Below, piece by piece: positions 1 through 9,622 of a DNA stretch of 64,000 nucleotides. How positions within the stretch are numbered: position 1 is the first letter of the stretch; every line of letters starts with the position of its first letter. Where the stretch lies: assembly GCA_944391565.1 (NCBI GenBank), contig CALXUB010000005.1, forward strand, positions 1-64,000, read 5' to 3'. The notes under the pieces were generated by a model. It saw nothing but the letters and a program-made list of their open reading frames with translations. It was not told the DNA's origin and did no database searches. A program made the translations under genes and the position numbers. This DNA is from an uncultured Alphaproteobacteria bacterium. GTDB taxonomy: Bacteria > Pseudomonadota > Alphaproteobacteria > CAAHEQ01 > UBA3637.

Positions 1-12
1 CCCCCCCCCCCC
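1..12 (+). repeat. Poly-C tract, truncated by window start
   Basis: At least 12 consecutive C at the window edge, inside the leader-coding part of a cysteine-rich secreted gene. The flanking sequence TGTTCTCCTCGTTAACCTAA is identical to that after the 15-C tract at 49297. It is a likely slippage-prone site; its full length is not visible. Confidence 0.8.
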
Positions 13-628
13 TGTTCTCCTCGTTAACCTAAATATCTGCTTCTGTTTTTCTTTTCCTGCTCACCCTAAAATCATTCAAAGAAAAATTCACATGGTCTTT
101 CAAGAACATGAGTCTGCTTATTGGGACGGATCTAAAGGTGTCTGCTGTGATAAAACCGTTAAAAAAGTAGCCAATGAAAACAGATATGCTTGCTGTGAAG
201 AATGGCAAAATGCTTATCTTTATGATGGCAGGGTTTTATGTTGTAATAATGATCCGAACGAGTATGACGGCCTATGTTGTACATCTGAAAACATCATTGC
301 CACACCGTCTAAGACCTGCACGGGTAAAAATTGTGAGAAAACAGAATACACTTGCGGCGGAAATGCTGCCTGCACAGACGGAGAAACCTGGGGCATAACA
401 CGTACTTATATTCTTCAGGGTGATACTTATCATCAAACAACTACAAATTACGGATGCATTGCTTCCAATTGGAAAAGTTGCCAACGACATGTCGCCACAG
501 ATGTGACTTGCTGGTGTGACTCTTCAGGAGAAAACTGCATTAACGGATGTGATGTTTACGAAACCTGCGCTAACGGCGAGCAACCATGGTTGGAATATGG
601 GGATGATACTTGTGTTTGCAATTGGTAA
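1..628 (+). CDS. Cysteine-rich secreted protein, copy 1 (5' end outside window)
   Basis: The frame is open from the window edge through a poly-C run (1-12) to TAA at 626-628. After the C run it encodes a hydrophobic stretch (VLLVNLNICFCFSFPAH), then KIIQRKIHMVFQEHESAYWD, then a cysteine-rich body with many CC pairs. The stretch after the C run matches the signal-peptide region of the copies at 49275 and 63473, so the true start is upstream of the window and the ATG at 92 is internal. The usual AxA-like cleavage site is degenerate here (PAHP), and the first cysteine of the MVCQEHE motif is Phe. Function is unknown; export is inferred from the leader. The on/off state cannot be judged because the tract length is cut by the window. 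Confidence 0.75.
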   Translation, partial: PPPPVLLVNLNICFCFSFPAHPKIIQRKIHMVFQEHESAYWDGSKGVCCDKTVKKVANENRYACCEEWQNAYLYDGRVLCCNNDPNEYDGLCCTSENIIATPSKTCTGKNCEKTEYTCGGNAACTDGETWGITRTYILQGDTYHQTTTNYGCIASNWKSCQRHVATDVTCWCDSSGENCINGCDVYETCANGEQPWLEYGDDTCVCNW

Positions 629-649
629 AAAAAAACAAAAAGATTTTTA

Positions 650-678
650 TTGACAAAGTTTTTAAATGCGTGTATAAG
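650..678 (+). promoter_or_regulatory. Sigma70-type promoter for rplU-rpmA
   Basis: TTGACA at 650-655, 17-bp spacer, TATAAG at 673-678, about 40 bases ahead of the rplU start. Near-consensus hexamers at ideal spacing. Confidence 0.75.
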
Positions 679-719
679 TGCAGTTCTTAAAAGTTTTTAT
701 AGTTTCTATGAGGATGAAC

Positions 720-1019
720 ATGTTTGCAGTTATTAAAACCGGCGGGAAGCAATATAAAGTCACAAAAGATGACGTGATTGTGATTGAACGCCTGAATGGA
801 GAAGCCGGAGAGAAGGTCACATTTAATGAAGTCTTGATGGTGGATGGTAAAATCGGCGCCCCTTTGGTTGAAGGTGCAACAGTTGTCGGCGAAATCAAAA
901 AACAATCCAGAGGTGAAAAAGTGATTGTTTTTAAAAAACGCCGTCGTCAGGGATATCGTCGTAAAAACGGTCATAAACAAGAATTGACCGTCGTGAAAAT
1001 CACTGACATCAATGCTTAA
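720..1019 (+). CDS. rplU: 50S ribosomal protein L21
   Basis: Structural protein of the large ribosomal subunit that binds 23S rRNA. The 99-residue product begins [14 protein letters not shown], the standard L21 start, and carries the basic rRNA-binding stretch [16 protein letters not shown]. An upstream ATG at 714 lies in frame, but the 720 start matches the family and has GAGG at 710-713 at good spacing. It lies 18 bases ahead of rpmA, the usual L21-L27 pair, and has a strong promoter. Confidence 0.96.
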   Translation: MFAVIKTGGKQYKVTKDDVIVIERLNGEAGEKVTFNEVLMVDGKIGAPLVEGATVVGEIKKQSRGEKVIVFKKRRRQGYRRKNGHKQELTVVKITDINA

Positions 1020-1037
1020 GAGATAAGGAGAAGAATT

Positions 1038-1295
1038 ATGGCTCATAAGAAAGCAGGCGGTAGTACACGAAACGGACGCGACTCAGAAGGTCGTCGCTTG
1101 GGCGTCAAAAAAGCCGGTGGTCAAGCAGTTATCCCGGGTAATATTATTATTCGTCAACGCGGAACAAAATACCGTGCCGGTGAAAATGTCGGTATGGGAG
1201 TTGATCATACATTGTTTGCAACGGCTGAGGGTGTCGTTGAGTTCAAACGCTCCAAACAAGACAGAATGTATGTTTCCGTCACAAAAAAAGCTTAA
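1038..1295 (+). CDS. rpmA: 50S ribosomal protein L27
   Basis: Ribosomal protein L27, whose N-terminal tail reaches toward the peptidyl transferase centre. The 85-residue product starts [18 protein letters not shown], the family signature, without the cleavable N-terminal extension seen in Firmicutes. It is preceded by AAGGAG and co-transcribed with rplU. A strong intrinsic terminator follows six bases after the stop. Confidence 0.97.
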   Translation: MAHKKAGGSTRNGRDSEGRRLGVKKAGGQAVIPGNIIIRQRGTKYRAGENVGMGVDHTLFATAEGVVEFKRSKQDRMYVSVTKKA

Positions 1296-1300
1296 TAAAC

Positions 1301-1327
1301 AAAAAACCTCCTTCGGGAGGTTTTTTT
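1301..1327 (+). terminator. Intrinsic terminator after rpmA
   Basis: Stem CCTCC/GGAGG with TTCG tetraloop, flanked by A6 and T7, so it could also act on the opposite strand. Confidence 0.9.
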
Positions 1328-1449
1328 ATACCTTATGAGACATTCCCGCTCTAATGTGCATTTTATTTCCGAAATAAAAGAGTGAGAGTGTTTTTTCGTT
1401 TAATCAGCTATACTTTATTATAAAAAATTAACGATTTGTTAATTTGTCA

Positions 1450-1478
1450 TTGTTTTTGGATACAAAATAAGATATACT
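1450..1478 (+). promoter_or_regulatory. Probable promoter of the ankyrin gene
   Basis: TTGTTT at 1450-1455, 17-bp spacer, TATACT at 1473-1478, located about 65 bases ahead of the ATG at 1542. The rest of the 1328-1541 gap shows nothing else recognisable. Confidence 0.5.
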
Positions 1479-1541
1479 ACTTACAGGGAGGAAAAAGACA
1501 ATGTCTTAATCCTCTTTTCTTATGGCGGCGAGGAGCAGAAT

Positions 1542-2783
1542 ATGACAATGGAAAAACAACAAACAAAACACCAACTACAACTTCAAACTCTCGAAGAATT
1601 CAAAAAAATGGGCATTCAAATCAATCTGGAAGATGCTTTATTGACGGCTATTCAGACAAACAAGCCCTATAATGTTCAAAAACTATTAGCTTTGGGAGCT
1701 GATCCGAACGTTTTGATTAAAGATTGTCGACCAAACGGAAACGAAAAGCAATTGGAAAAAAGATTGTCCCTTGCTTCTTATGCAGCTTTTCACAATAAGA
1801 TACAAGCGTTGCAGTTGCTAATTAAATACGGAGCTGATTTGGAAAAGACCCTTGAAACCGCTATTGAAGCAGATCATAAAGCAGCCGTTCGTCTTCTGAC
1901 TGACCAGCCGATCAACAAGTCAAAACTTTTGCCCAGCGGCTATACTTGGATTACTTATGCTATTCACTGTCAAGCCTTTGATGCTTTGGAAATCTTGTTG
2001 AACAGGGGATATGATGCACAAAAAGAATCCGAAATTTACGATTTTACAAAAGTAAAATATAATCTACATCCTTATCAACATGCTGTCACCCGCAACAAAT
2101 GGCCGGCTTTTCTTATGTTGTTAAAACATGGCATTCCTTTTCCGAAGACATGGTCAAACTATCAAACGAGTACCCTCTTATTTGACGCCCATTCTTTGGA
2201 AAATGAAGAATTACAAGAATTGTTGGAATTGAACAAAGAATATCAATGGGCGAATTTAAATACTTTGAACGAAAAAGGTGAGACCATTGCTTTTGATGCG
2301 GCTTACGATCGCAAAATCAGAACAATTCGCTTGATGGCTTATTACGGTCTTGATCTATCAATCAAAAATAAATACGGAGTCACGGTGTTTGAACGTGTTT
2401 ACGAAGCTCCTTTCGGTGAATTATTTACGGAAGATAAAGCTATTTTAAAACAACTGAAAGAAGAAACCTATCCCGAGCTGAAAAAAGAAATACCGACTGT
2501 CTCAAATAATGCACCTGCTTTGGAGGAAGAACCGGATCCACTTCTTTCTAAACCGGCTCCAAAAAAACGCAAGCCCAGGAAAGATCCGAACAAAAAAGGA
2601 ATACCGACTCTCTCTTATGCAAAAAAGACAGAAAATATGAAGCGTAATATGCCGCAATTTGTTGCCGATGAGCAACCAAAGATTAATTTAATCCGCGAAC
2701 GGAAAGAAAAAGCGCCAGTTCGTCCGGTTGCTCGACACACGCACCTTTTACCCAGAACCAGAAGCGGCGGACGGGGCATGTAA
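1542..2783 (+). CDS. Ankyrin-repeat protein with basic tail
   Basis: A 413-residue protein with no signal peptide or membrane segment. Ankyrin-like units cover about residues 20-310; visible repeats include KPYNVQKLLALGADPN, KIQALQLLIKYGADLE and RKIRTIRLMAYYGLDL. The last 90 residues are Lys/Pro/Arg-rich (KKRKPRKDPNKKG) and likely disordered. Ankyrin repeats mediate protein-protein contacts; the partner is unknown. The start has GAGGAG upstream. It is a single gene between the rpmA terminator and obgE. It could be cytoplasmic scaffolding or an exported effector; nothing in the sequence decides. Confidence 0.85.
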   Translation: MTMEKQQTKHQLQLQTLEEFKKMGIQINLEDALLTAIQTNKPYNVQKLLALGADPNVLIKDCRPNGNEKQLEKRLSLASYAAFHNKIQALQLLIKYGADLEKTLETAIEADHKAAVRLLTDQPINKSKLLPSGYTWITYAIHCQAFDALEILLNRGYDAQKESEIYDFTKVKYNLHPYQHAVTRNKWPAFLMLLKHGIPFPKTWSNYQTSTLLFDAHSLENEELQELLELNKEYQWANLNTLNEKGETIAFDAAYDRKIRTIRLMAYYGLDLSIKNKYGVTVFERVYEAPFGELFTEDKAILKQLKEETYPELKKEIPTVSNNAPALEEEPDPLLSKPAPKKRKPRKDPNKKGIPTLSYAKKTENMKRNMPQFVADEQPKINLIRERKEKAPVRPVARHTHLLPRTRSGGRGM

Positions 2784-2879
2784 TCTTCTTAAATAGAGAA
2801 TTACTGGCCAAAACGATAAAATCCCTTGCGTTTCAGAGTACTTTCGACTAAGCTAAACAGAAAGGAAACAAAGGATTAA

Positions 2880-4288
<1,409 letters not shown>

Positions 4289-4300
4289 GGGAGAAAACGC

Positions 4301-5455
4301 ATGCTGCCACAAATTCCTATCATTCGTTTAGCCGACTCGCTGGATTTACCTCTGCCCAGATATGCTGATGGAGTCGGAACCAGCATTATTTTACAAGCTG
4401 CAGTCTCCGAACCTGTCAAAATCATTGGCGGACAGTATATTACTGTTCCGACAGGATTCGCCTGTGCTTTACCAATGGGAATGGAGGCTCAAATCCGTTC
4501 TTTAAAAGAATCAAAAACGTCCGGACTGGTTGTTTTAAATGCCCCTTTCACCATTGATGCTTCTGATCGCGAAGAAATGACAGTCACCCTTTTTAATGCC
4601 GGGCACAATGCTGCCATTATCCGCCGCGGACAACCGATCGCTCTTCTGGTTTTTCAGGCGGCTCTCCGCATTCAATGGGATGAAATTACAACTCAAGAGG
4701 CTTTAAATAAAGAACGTGAACGTTTAATCGCTTTAGAAGAAGCTTATCAGACAAACAAAACCGAAATTGTATCTGAAACGATACAAACAACCGAAACTTT
4801 GTCTTCTGATGAGCCGGAAGAAAATGATGATCGTCGCATTCTTAGTGAAGAAGAAGTCAAAAAAATTCAAGATGATGCCGATAGGGAATTGGACAAATTA
4901 ACAGAAATCAATACTAAAAACATTCCTGATGCTTACAGTGCTCAAGCATTGCTTGAAGACCCCCATACAGAACTCGTTTCAGAGGAGCCTTTCGTACCTA
5001 TTGACGACAATGAGACCCTCTCTGAGAGGACATCAACACCATTTACTCAAGCAGCTGAAATGGATGGTGTTCAGCCATCGATACCACCGCTGGAATCCTA
5101 TTCCGAAACGGCTGAACCACCAGCAGTTCCTGCACAGGAAGAAGTACCAACGGATATTCTAAACGCTGCCGCGGACGCCATTCAAACGCAACTTGAAACA
5201 ACGCTTCAAATAAAACCGGAACCTGTTTTTGCAGCACCCTCGGAGGCACCGGCATTTATTGCAGATATGCCTGAAGTGACCGCGCCGGTTATTCCACCGA
5301 TGATACCCGAAACTGACGAAGGAACCGAACAACCCTTGGGACCACCGCAAGTTCCATTGGATGTTGAACATGTCACTTTGGCACCTGAACCGATTGAAAA
5401 GACACAAGAGACAACGGATTTTTCTCTGCCAACAGTTCCCAAGGAGGGAGAATGA
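4301..5455 (+). CDS. Divergent dUTPase-fold protein with long acidic tail
   Basis: Residues about 1-135 resemble the trimeric dUTPase fold: PLPRYADGVGTS at motif 1, VPTGFACALPMGMEAQIR at motif 2, LNAPFTIDASDREEMTV in place of GxIDxDYRGE, and a GQPIALLVFQ element. Key positions are altered: the motif 1 Asp is replaced, the RSGLA serine motif is not intact, and the motif 3 Tyr/Arg-Gly are missing, though TID remains. The C-terminal glycine-rich motif is absent. Instead about 245 residues rich in Glu, Pro and Thr follow, likely disordered. The dUTP-hydrolysing function is therefore doubtful. It is coupled to the next gene by ATGA overlap. Confidence 0.7.
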   Translation: MLPQIPIIRLADSLDLPLPRYADGVGTSIILQAAVSEPVKIIGGQYITVPTGFACALPMGMEAQIRSLKESKTSGLVVLNAPFTIDASDREEMTVTLFNAGHNAAIIRRGQPIALLVFQAALRIQWDEITTQEALNKERERLIALEEAYQTNKTEIVSETIQTTETLSSDEPEENDDRRILSEEEVKKIQDDADRELDKLTEINTKNIPDAYSAQALLEDPHTELVSEEPFVPIDDNETLSERTSTPFTQAAEMDGVQPSIPPLESYSETAEPPAVPAQEEVPTDILNAAADAIQTQLETTLQIKPEPVFAAPSEAPAFIADMPEVTAPVIPPMIPETDEGTEQPLGPPQVPLDVEHVTLAPEPIEKTQETTDFSLPTVPKEGE

Positions 5456-5931
5456 AGTGTCTTTTCGGTCTTATGCTTTGTCTGCTGCCGTTTTGGACCG
5501 CAGCCGAAGAGCTTCCGCTTCCCCGATTTGCCTCGTTAAAAAGTAATTTAATTAACTTAAGAACAGGACCGGGAGAACGTTTCCCCATTGATTGGGTCTA
5601 TAAACGTCAAGACTTACCGGTTGAAATTACGGATGAATTTGAACACTGGCGAAAAATTAAAGACTTTGAAGGAACAACCGGCTGGGTTCACAAAAAAATG
5701 TTGTCCGGTAAACGAACTGTTATGACACGACCGGATCAAAAAATTGTTTTATACAAAAAAGAAAAAGAAAATGCCGCACCAACGGCTTATTTAAATGGTC
5801 TGATTATTTTGACCGTCATTCGATGTGAAGCTCTCTCTCCCTTTTGCAAAGTCCGATTACAAGACCTAACGGGTTATATTAAAAAAAATGAAGTATTCGG
5901 GCTTTATCCGAACGAAGAGGTTGATGAATGA
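5452..5931 (+). CDS. Exported SH3-like domain protein
   Basis: The 159 residues begin with a signal peptide (MKCLFGLMLCLLPFWTAAEE). A bacterial SH3-like domain follows, with hallmarks NLRTGPGERFPIDWVYKR and GTTGWVHKKMLSGKR. These domains often bind peptidoglycan peptides or partner proteins in the envelope; the exact ligand is unknown here. The start overlaps the previous stop (ATGA) and its own stop overlaps the next start, so it is part of a tightly coupled run from obgE to 7903. Confidence 0.85.
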   Translation: MKCLFGLMLCLLPFWTAAEELPLPRFASLKSNLINLRTGPGERFPIDWVYKRQDLPVEITDEFEHWRKIKDFEGTTGWVHKKMLSGKRTVMTRPDQKIVLYKKEKENAAPTAYLNGLIILTVIRCEALSPFCKVRLQDLTGYIKKNEVFGLYPNEEVDE

Positions 5932-7070
5932 AAAGACTGATTTTATGTTTCTTGGCTTTATTCGGATTTGCAGCCTTGGCGGAAGAAATCCCTCCTTTGG
6001 TTTATGAAGGTGAACGATTAGACGAATATTTAATCCAAAGCCAAGATGGAAAAACCGTTCTGCACTATTTATCGCGCATCCCCGTTCCTCAAGATTGGAC
6101 GATTGCTCCCGTAGATTCTTTACAAAACGGCTTCCATGAAGTGACGCTTTTAAATGCCGTCAATATCCCTCAGGAGACTTTGAAAGGCTATTTTTTAGAC
6201 GGTTTTTGGATCGGGCGGACCCCTTTAAACACGCCACTGTTAAAACGAACCTCTCCTGTCGACGGGCAACAGGAGTTATATTATTTTTTAGAGAAAGATA
6301 CACGCTTAAATATTTCTTATATTGGCAAAATGACAAGTATTCTAAACGAAGAGAATGTTTATCCTGCTTTTGATGCCTGTTCGCCTTTTCATATCATTTT
6401 GTTGACCGAAAATCAGGAATTATTTAAAAACCAAGCGACTATTCAAAATCTTTTTACGGTTGCGAAAAGCTATGCCAAAACCATCTGCCCGTCCGTTTCT
6501 CGTATTATTTTTGATGCGTCAAAAGATCGTAGCCTTCGAGAAGAAAACATTTTTTTCAGAGAAGATTTATATCAGGATGAAAGCGGATTATGGATACAAA
6601 ATCCGGAAACTTCTTTCAACATTTTTACCAAAAAAAACACAGCCACACCGGAAGAAACGCTGGCTTTTATTGAAATGTTGCCGCCGATGGATCGAGCCGC
6701 TTTTGTTTTTTCCGAGACACAAGTCGACTCCCCTTTTCTTCTGGTAAAAGCCTCCGAATTACTAAAACGCCCTGTTGAAGGCATTTTTATCATTCATACT
6801 CGCCCCGGTGATTCCCATTGGATTGATTATCCTTTTCCGATGCGAACAAATGATCTAGAAAAAAGCGGATGGTTCCTGGTTAAAGGATACTTATCGATGC
6901 TTTCGGATTACGACAAAAAGAAAAGCGGACTGCCTCTTTGGGAATCGGCTGCGACTCTGAACATTGAACAAGCTTTTCCATGCACCGCAAAATATTGTGC
7001 AGAATGGCAAAACGCCTCTTTTGTTTTAGATAAGATTGAATCTCTGCCTTCAAAGGAGAATGCACCATGA
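5928..7070 (+). CDS. Uncharacterised exported protein
   Basis: The 380 residues start with a clear signal peptide (MKRLILCFLALFGFAALAEE). No domain is recognised. The protein is rich in aromatic residues, and a CTAKYC pair near the C-terminus may form a disulfide. It is coupled by 4-base overlaps to the SH3 protein before and the anchored protein after, which suggests an envelope function shared by the three. Confidence 0.75.
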   Translation: MKRLILCFLALFGFAALAEEIPPLVYEGERLDEYLIQSQDGKTVLHYLSRIPVPQDWTIAPVDSLQNGFHEVTLLNAVNIPQETLKGYFLDGFWIGRTPLNTPLLKRTSPVDGQQELYYFLEKDTRLNISYIGKMTSILNEENVYPAFDACSPFHIILLTENQELFKNQATIQNLFTVAKSYAKTICPSVSRIIFDASKDRSLREENIFFREDLYQDESGLWIQNPETSFNIFTKKNTATPEETLAFIEMLPPMDRAAFVFSETQVDSPFLLVKASELLKRPVEGIFIIHTRPGDSHWIDYPFPMRTNDLEKSGWFLVKGYLSMLSDYDKKKSGLPLWESAATLNIEQAFPCTAKYCAEWQNASFVLDKIESLPSKENAP

Positions 7071-7903
7071 AAAGAATAATCTCCTTCTTTGCAATATGTG
7101 CCTTCGTCATCGGTACCTTTCTTTTTTTTAATTATGAAATGGAAACACGCAGCAATCATTTAACACGTAGTCTGTTGTCGCAGAAAAATATATTAGAAGA
7201 CATTTCATACAAGGGCACTTCTAAGTCTCTTTTAGATAGTGCACTCAATCTGCATGATGTTCATTTTGTGCATTTGTCTCCATTGTTCCATATCCGAAAG
7301 CTAACCTTAAAGCAACTATCTGACCAAGATTTAAATATCCAAGCTGAAGGGATCGAATTTTCTCTTTCCGAATGGATGCAAAACCGTGAGGAAGACAGCC
7401 TTTTATCAGCTTTTCGAAACTATCAACCTTATTTGGATATTTTAAGAGAACCACTTATTAGCCTTTTTCTGTCCGGATATGATCACATTTCCGCAGACGC
7501 CGCTTTAACATTGCATACCAATCCCATTACTGCCGAAGGCAAAATGTCTCTCTTTCTCATCATTCCAAAGGGAATGAATGCGCAACTTACTTTTGAATTG
7601 CAAAATCTGCCGCCTCATTTTATTCAACAGTTGATTACGCAATTTCTAAAAAACAAGCCGTTGCCCTTATCATCTGACACAGTTAAAGAAATCACGCTTG
7701 CAACCGAAGATACCGGCTTTATTAAAAATTACCAGATCTTCACAAATAAACTGACAACAGAGAAAAAACAGCAGGCACGTCATCACAACCCAAGCATTTA
7801 CACTTACTTTTCCAAGCCCCAAGGAAGCCTGCGAATGGACTATGATACCTTTCAATGGGTTTTAAAAAGCGCTTTTTATAAAAGAGAAAAAAGCAATAAA
7901 TAA
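7067..7903 (+). CDS. Uncharacterised membrane-anchored periplasmic protein
   Basis: The 278 residues have one N-terminal hydrophobic segment (IISFFAICAFVIGTFLFFNY) that probably remains as an anchor, then a soluble part with no recognised domain. The layout faintly resembles DUF945-like periplasmic proteins, which cannot be confirmed by eye. It ends the obgE operon. Its last 28 bases overlap the convergent gene at 7876-8199. Confidence 0.7.
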   Translation: MKRIISFFAICAFVIGTFLFFNYEMETRSNHLTRSLLSQKNILEDISYKGTSKSLLDSALNLHDVHFVHLSPLFHIRKLTLKQLSDQDLNIQAEGIEFSLSEWMQNREEDSLLSAFRNYQPYLDILREPLISLFLSGYDHISADAALTLHTNPITAEGKMSLFLIIPKGMNAQLTFELQNLPPHFIQQLITQFLKNKPLPLSSDTVKEITLATEDTGFIKNYQIFTNKLTTEKKQQARHHNPSIYTYFSKPQGSLRMDYDTFQWVLKSAFYKREKSNK

Positions 7904-8199
7904 GTCCCGATCGTGCAAATACATAAAATAATAATATGAAAATAATCTTTAAAAACATGTATTAAAGAATGCTTCAAATAAGGACTTTCTCCCCGATATA
8001 CCAACAACCAAATCCAAGAACGAATTAAAAACAAAATTAAAAACAAAATAATATAAAATTGAGGATTGCTCAACGTGTAAAAAACCTCAGATGCATCGGT
8101 ATTCCACCAAAGCAGAATAATCCCCAAGAATATTCCTACAACATCCAACACGCTGAATGATAAAACATGTTTAATCGTTCGTCCAACCACTTTCAACAT
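7876..8199 (-). CDS. Small multi-pass membrane protein
   Basis: The 107 residues hold three likely transmembrane helices (about 14-31, 46-67 and 85-106), with basic residues between the second and third. No family is recognised. It sits directly downstream of the Sel1 gene on the same strand with one base between, so the two are probably co-transcribed. Confidence 0.65.
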   Translation of the reverse strand: MLKVVGRTIKHVLSFSVLDVVGIFLGIILLWWNTDASEVFYTLSNPQFYIILFLILFLIRSWIWLLVYRGESPYLKHSLIHVFKDYFHIIILCICTIGTYLLLFSLL

Positions 8200-8200
8200 C

Positions 8201-9223
8201 TTATCTTCTCCTAATCATTCGACGAGAACGACGAGAACGAGGAGCAGAAACCGTCGTTTGACCTTCAATCGTCATCCCTGTGACACTGGTTTGAACAACC
8301 GGTTGAATCGGAGAAACAACCGTATTCGGATCGATTTTCTTTAAATCCAGCACACGTGTTTTGGCCGCGGATATTTCAGACAAACTCATCGAATCTGCTA
8401 AGACGGGTAAAGCATCTTGAGCTTCTTTCAAATCCTGTTCTGATGCCATAGTCAACCAAGCATATGCCTCAACTTTATCCAACTTGCCAGCTCGTCCGTC
8501 TGCATACATTGTTGCCAGATTAAATTGAGCCAGCGGATCTCCCTTCTCGGCGGCAAAAGTATAGAATTGAACGGATTTTGCCGTATTTTCCTGAACCGCA
8601 CGTCCTTCCTGATACAAATGACCCAGGAAATAATGAGCTTCCACGCTACCTAATTGAGCTGCACGCAGATAATAATCAATTGCTTTTTCCGGATTTTGCC
8701 GCACACCATAACCATAATAATACAAATTACCAAGATACAGCTGTAAAATGGCCGAATCCACATGCTCGATTTCCGAAAGCAATTCAAAGGCTTTATCGTA
8801 ATTTTGCGGAACGCCGTCACCTTTGTAATACATCACACCCAAGTTAATTGTTGCCGTTATGTCGCCTTCTTCATATGATTTCTGATATAATTCAAATGCC
8901 TTTTTTTTATTGACAGCAGTTCCTTTTCCCTCGTCATAAAGATAGCCTAAAAATGTCTGAGCCTCGATATGACCTTTTTCCGTTGCATCCTTAAAAAGCT
9001 CAAAAGCTTTCGAATAATCTTGAACAACTCCCATGCCATGATAATACATAAAGCCCATCAAGTATTCAGCTTTTGGATCCCCTTGCTGCAGCAAATCCGA
9101 CAGCTCCAATGCCGCCAGCGAATAATTTCCATTTTGAAGAGCCTCCACACTTCTGGCATAATCAGCCTGAACTGCACCGGCAAACATTAAAAAACCCATT
9201 AAGAAAAAAGCAACTTTGGTCAT
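8201..9223 (-). CDS. Exported Sel1-repeat (SLR) protein
   Basis: A signal peptide (MTKVAFFLMGFLMFAGAVQA, cut before DYARS) precedes about seven Sel1-like repeats of 36 residues, such as AEYLMGFMYYHGMGVVQDYS and AHYFLGHLYQEGRAVQENTA. A basic C-terminal tail ends RSRRSRRMIRRR. Sel1 repeats form alpha-solenoids that mediate protein contacts, often in envelope or signalling roles. I chose ATG 9223 because AAAGGG lies at good spacing; the in-frame GTG at 9241 would add six residues. Confidence 0.85.
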   Translation of the reverse strand: MTKVAFFLMGFLMFAGAVQADYARSVEALQNGNYSLAALELSDLLQQGDPKAEYLMGFMYYHGMGVVQDYSKAFELFKDATEKGHIEAQTFLGYLYDEGKGTAVNKKKAFELYQKSYEEGDITATINLGVMYYKGDGVPQNYDKAFELLSEIEHVDSAILQLYLGNLYYYGYGVRQNPEKAIDYYLRAAQLGSVEAHYFLGHLYQEGRAVQENTAKSVQFYTFAAEKGDPLAQFNLATMYADGRAGKLDKVEAYAWLTMASEQDLKEAQDALPVLADSMSLSEISAAKTRVLDLKKIDPNTVVSPIQPVVQTSVTGMTIEGQTTVSAPRSRRSRRMIRRR

Positions 9224-9296
9224 TTTAGAAATCCCTTTCACAGCATCTATGTAAAGAGACTATCAAAATTTAAAAAAGAAGTCTACGATTTTCTTT

Positions 9297-9482
9297 TTAC
9301 AAATCTTTATGAATAACGGCTTGCTCTTCAATTTCCAACTGAGCATGATAATGATCAACCAAATGTTTTACCTTATGTAAAAAGCCATTTTCCCATGCAA
9401 TAACAGTCCCCCAAATCGCTCCGATGGAAACAATAATTGTGCAAATAGCTTCCAAAATTTCTAAAATATCTTTAATTTTCAT
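9297..9482 (-). CDS. Small single-span membrane protein
   Basis: The product has about 61 residues from ATG 9482 (MKIKDILEILEAICTIIVSI), which has GGGGAG at ideal spacing. One transmembrane helix (about 10-30) precedes a polar tail rich in His and Glu. No family is recognised. It is an isolated gene between the Sel1 protein and the poly-C pilin-like gene. Size and layout recall toxin-like or holin-like small proteins, without specific support. Confidence 0.55.
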   Translation of the reverse strand: MKIKDILEILEAICTIIVSIGAIWGTVIAWENGFLHKVKHLVDHYHAQLEIEEQAVIHKDL

Positions 9483-9547
9483 TTTTTTCTCCCCAAAGAT
9501 GAAATAGAACAAAAATTTAAAAATTCAATTATCAACCAAATTTTTTC

Positions 9548-9576
9548 TTGCCAAAAAAATTAAATTTTATTAAATT
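9548..9576 (+). promoter_or_regulatory. Possible promoter of the poly-C pilin-like gene
   Basis: TTGCCA at 9548-9553, 17-bp spacer, TAAATT at 9571-9576, in very AT-rich sequence upstream of 9623. Weak match; the AT bias makes chance likely. Confidence 0.3.
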
Positions 9577-9622
9577 TGTTAGGTAATAAAAACAACTTTT
9601 TTTATCTAAAGAGGTTATTTTC

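Noticed and set aside
92-628. Protein starting at ATG 92
   Set aside because: The frame is open upstream and encodes the signal-peptide region seen in homologues. ATG 92 is internal and has no ribosome site, so the gene is treated as 5' partial.
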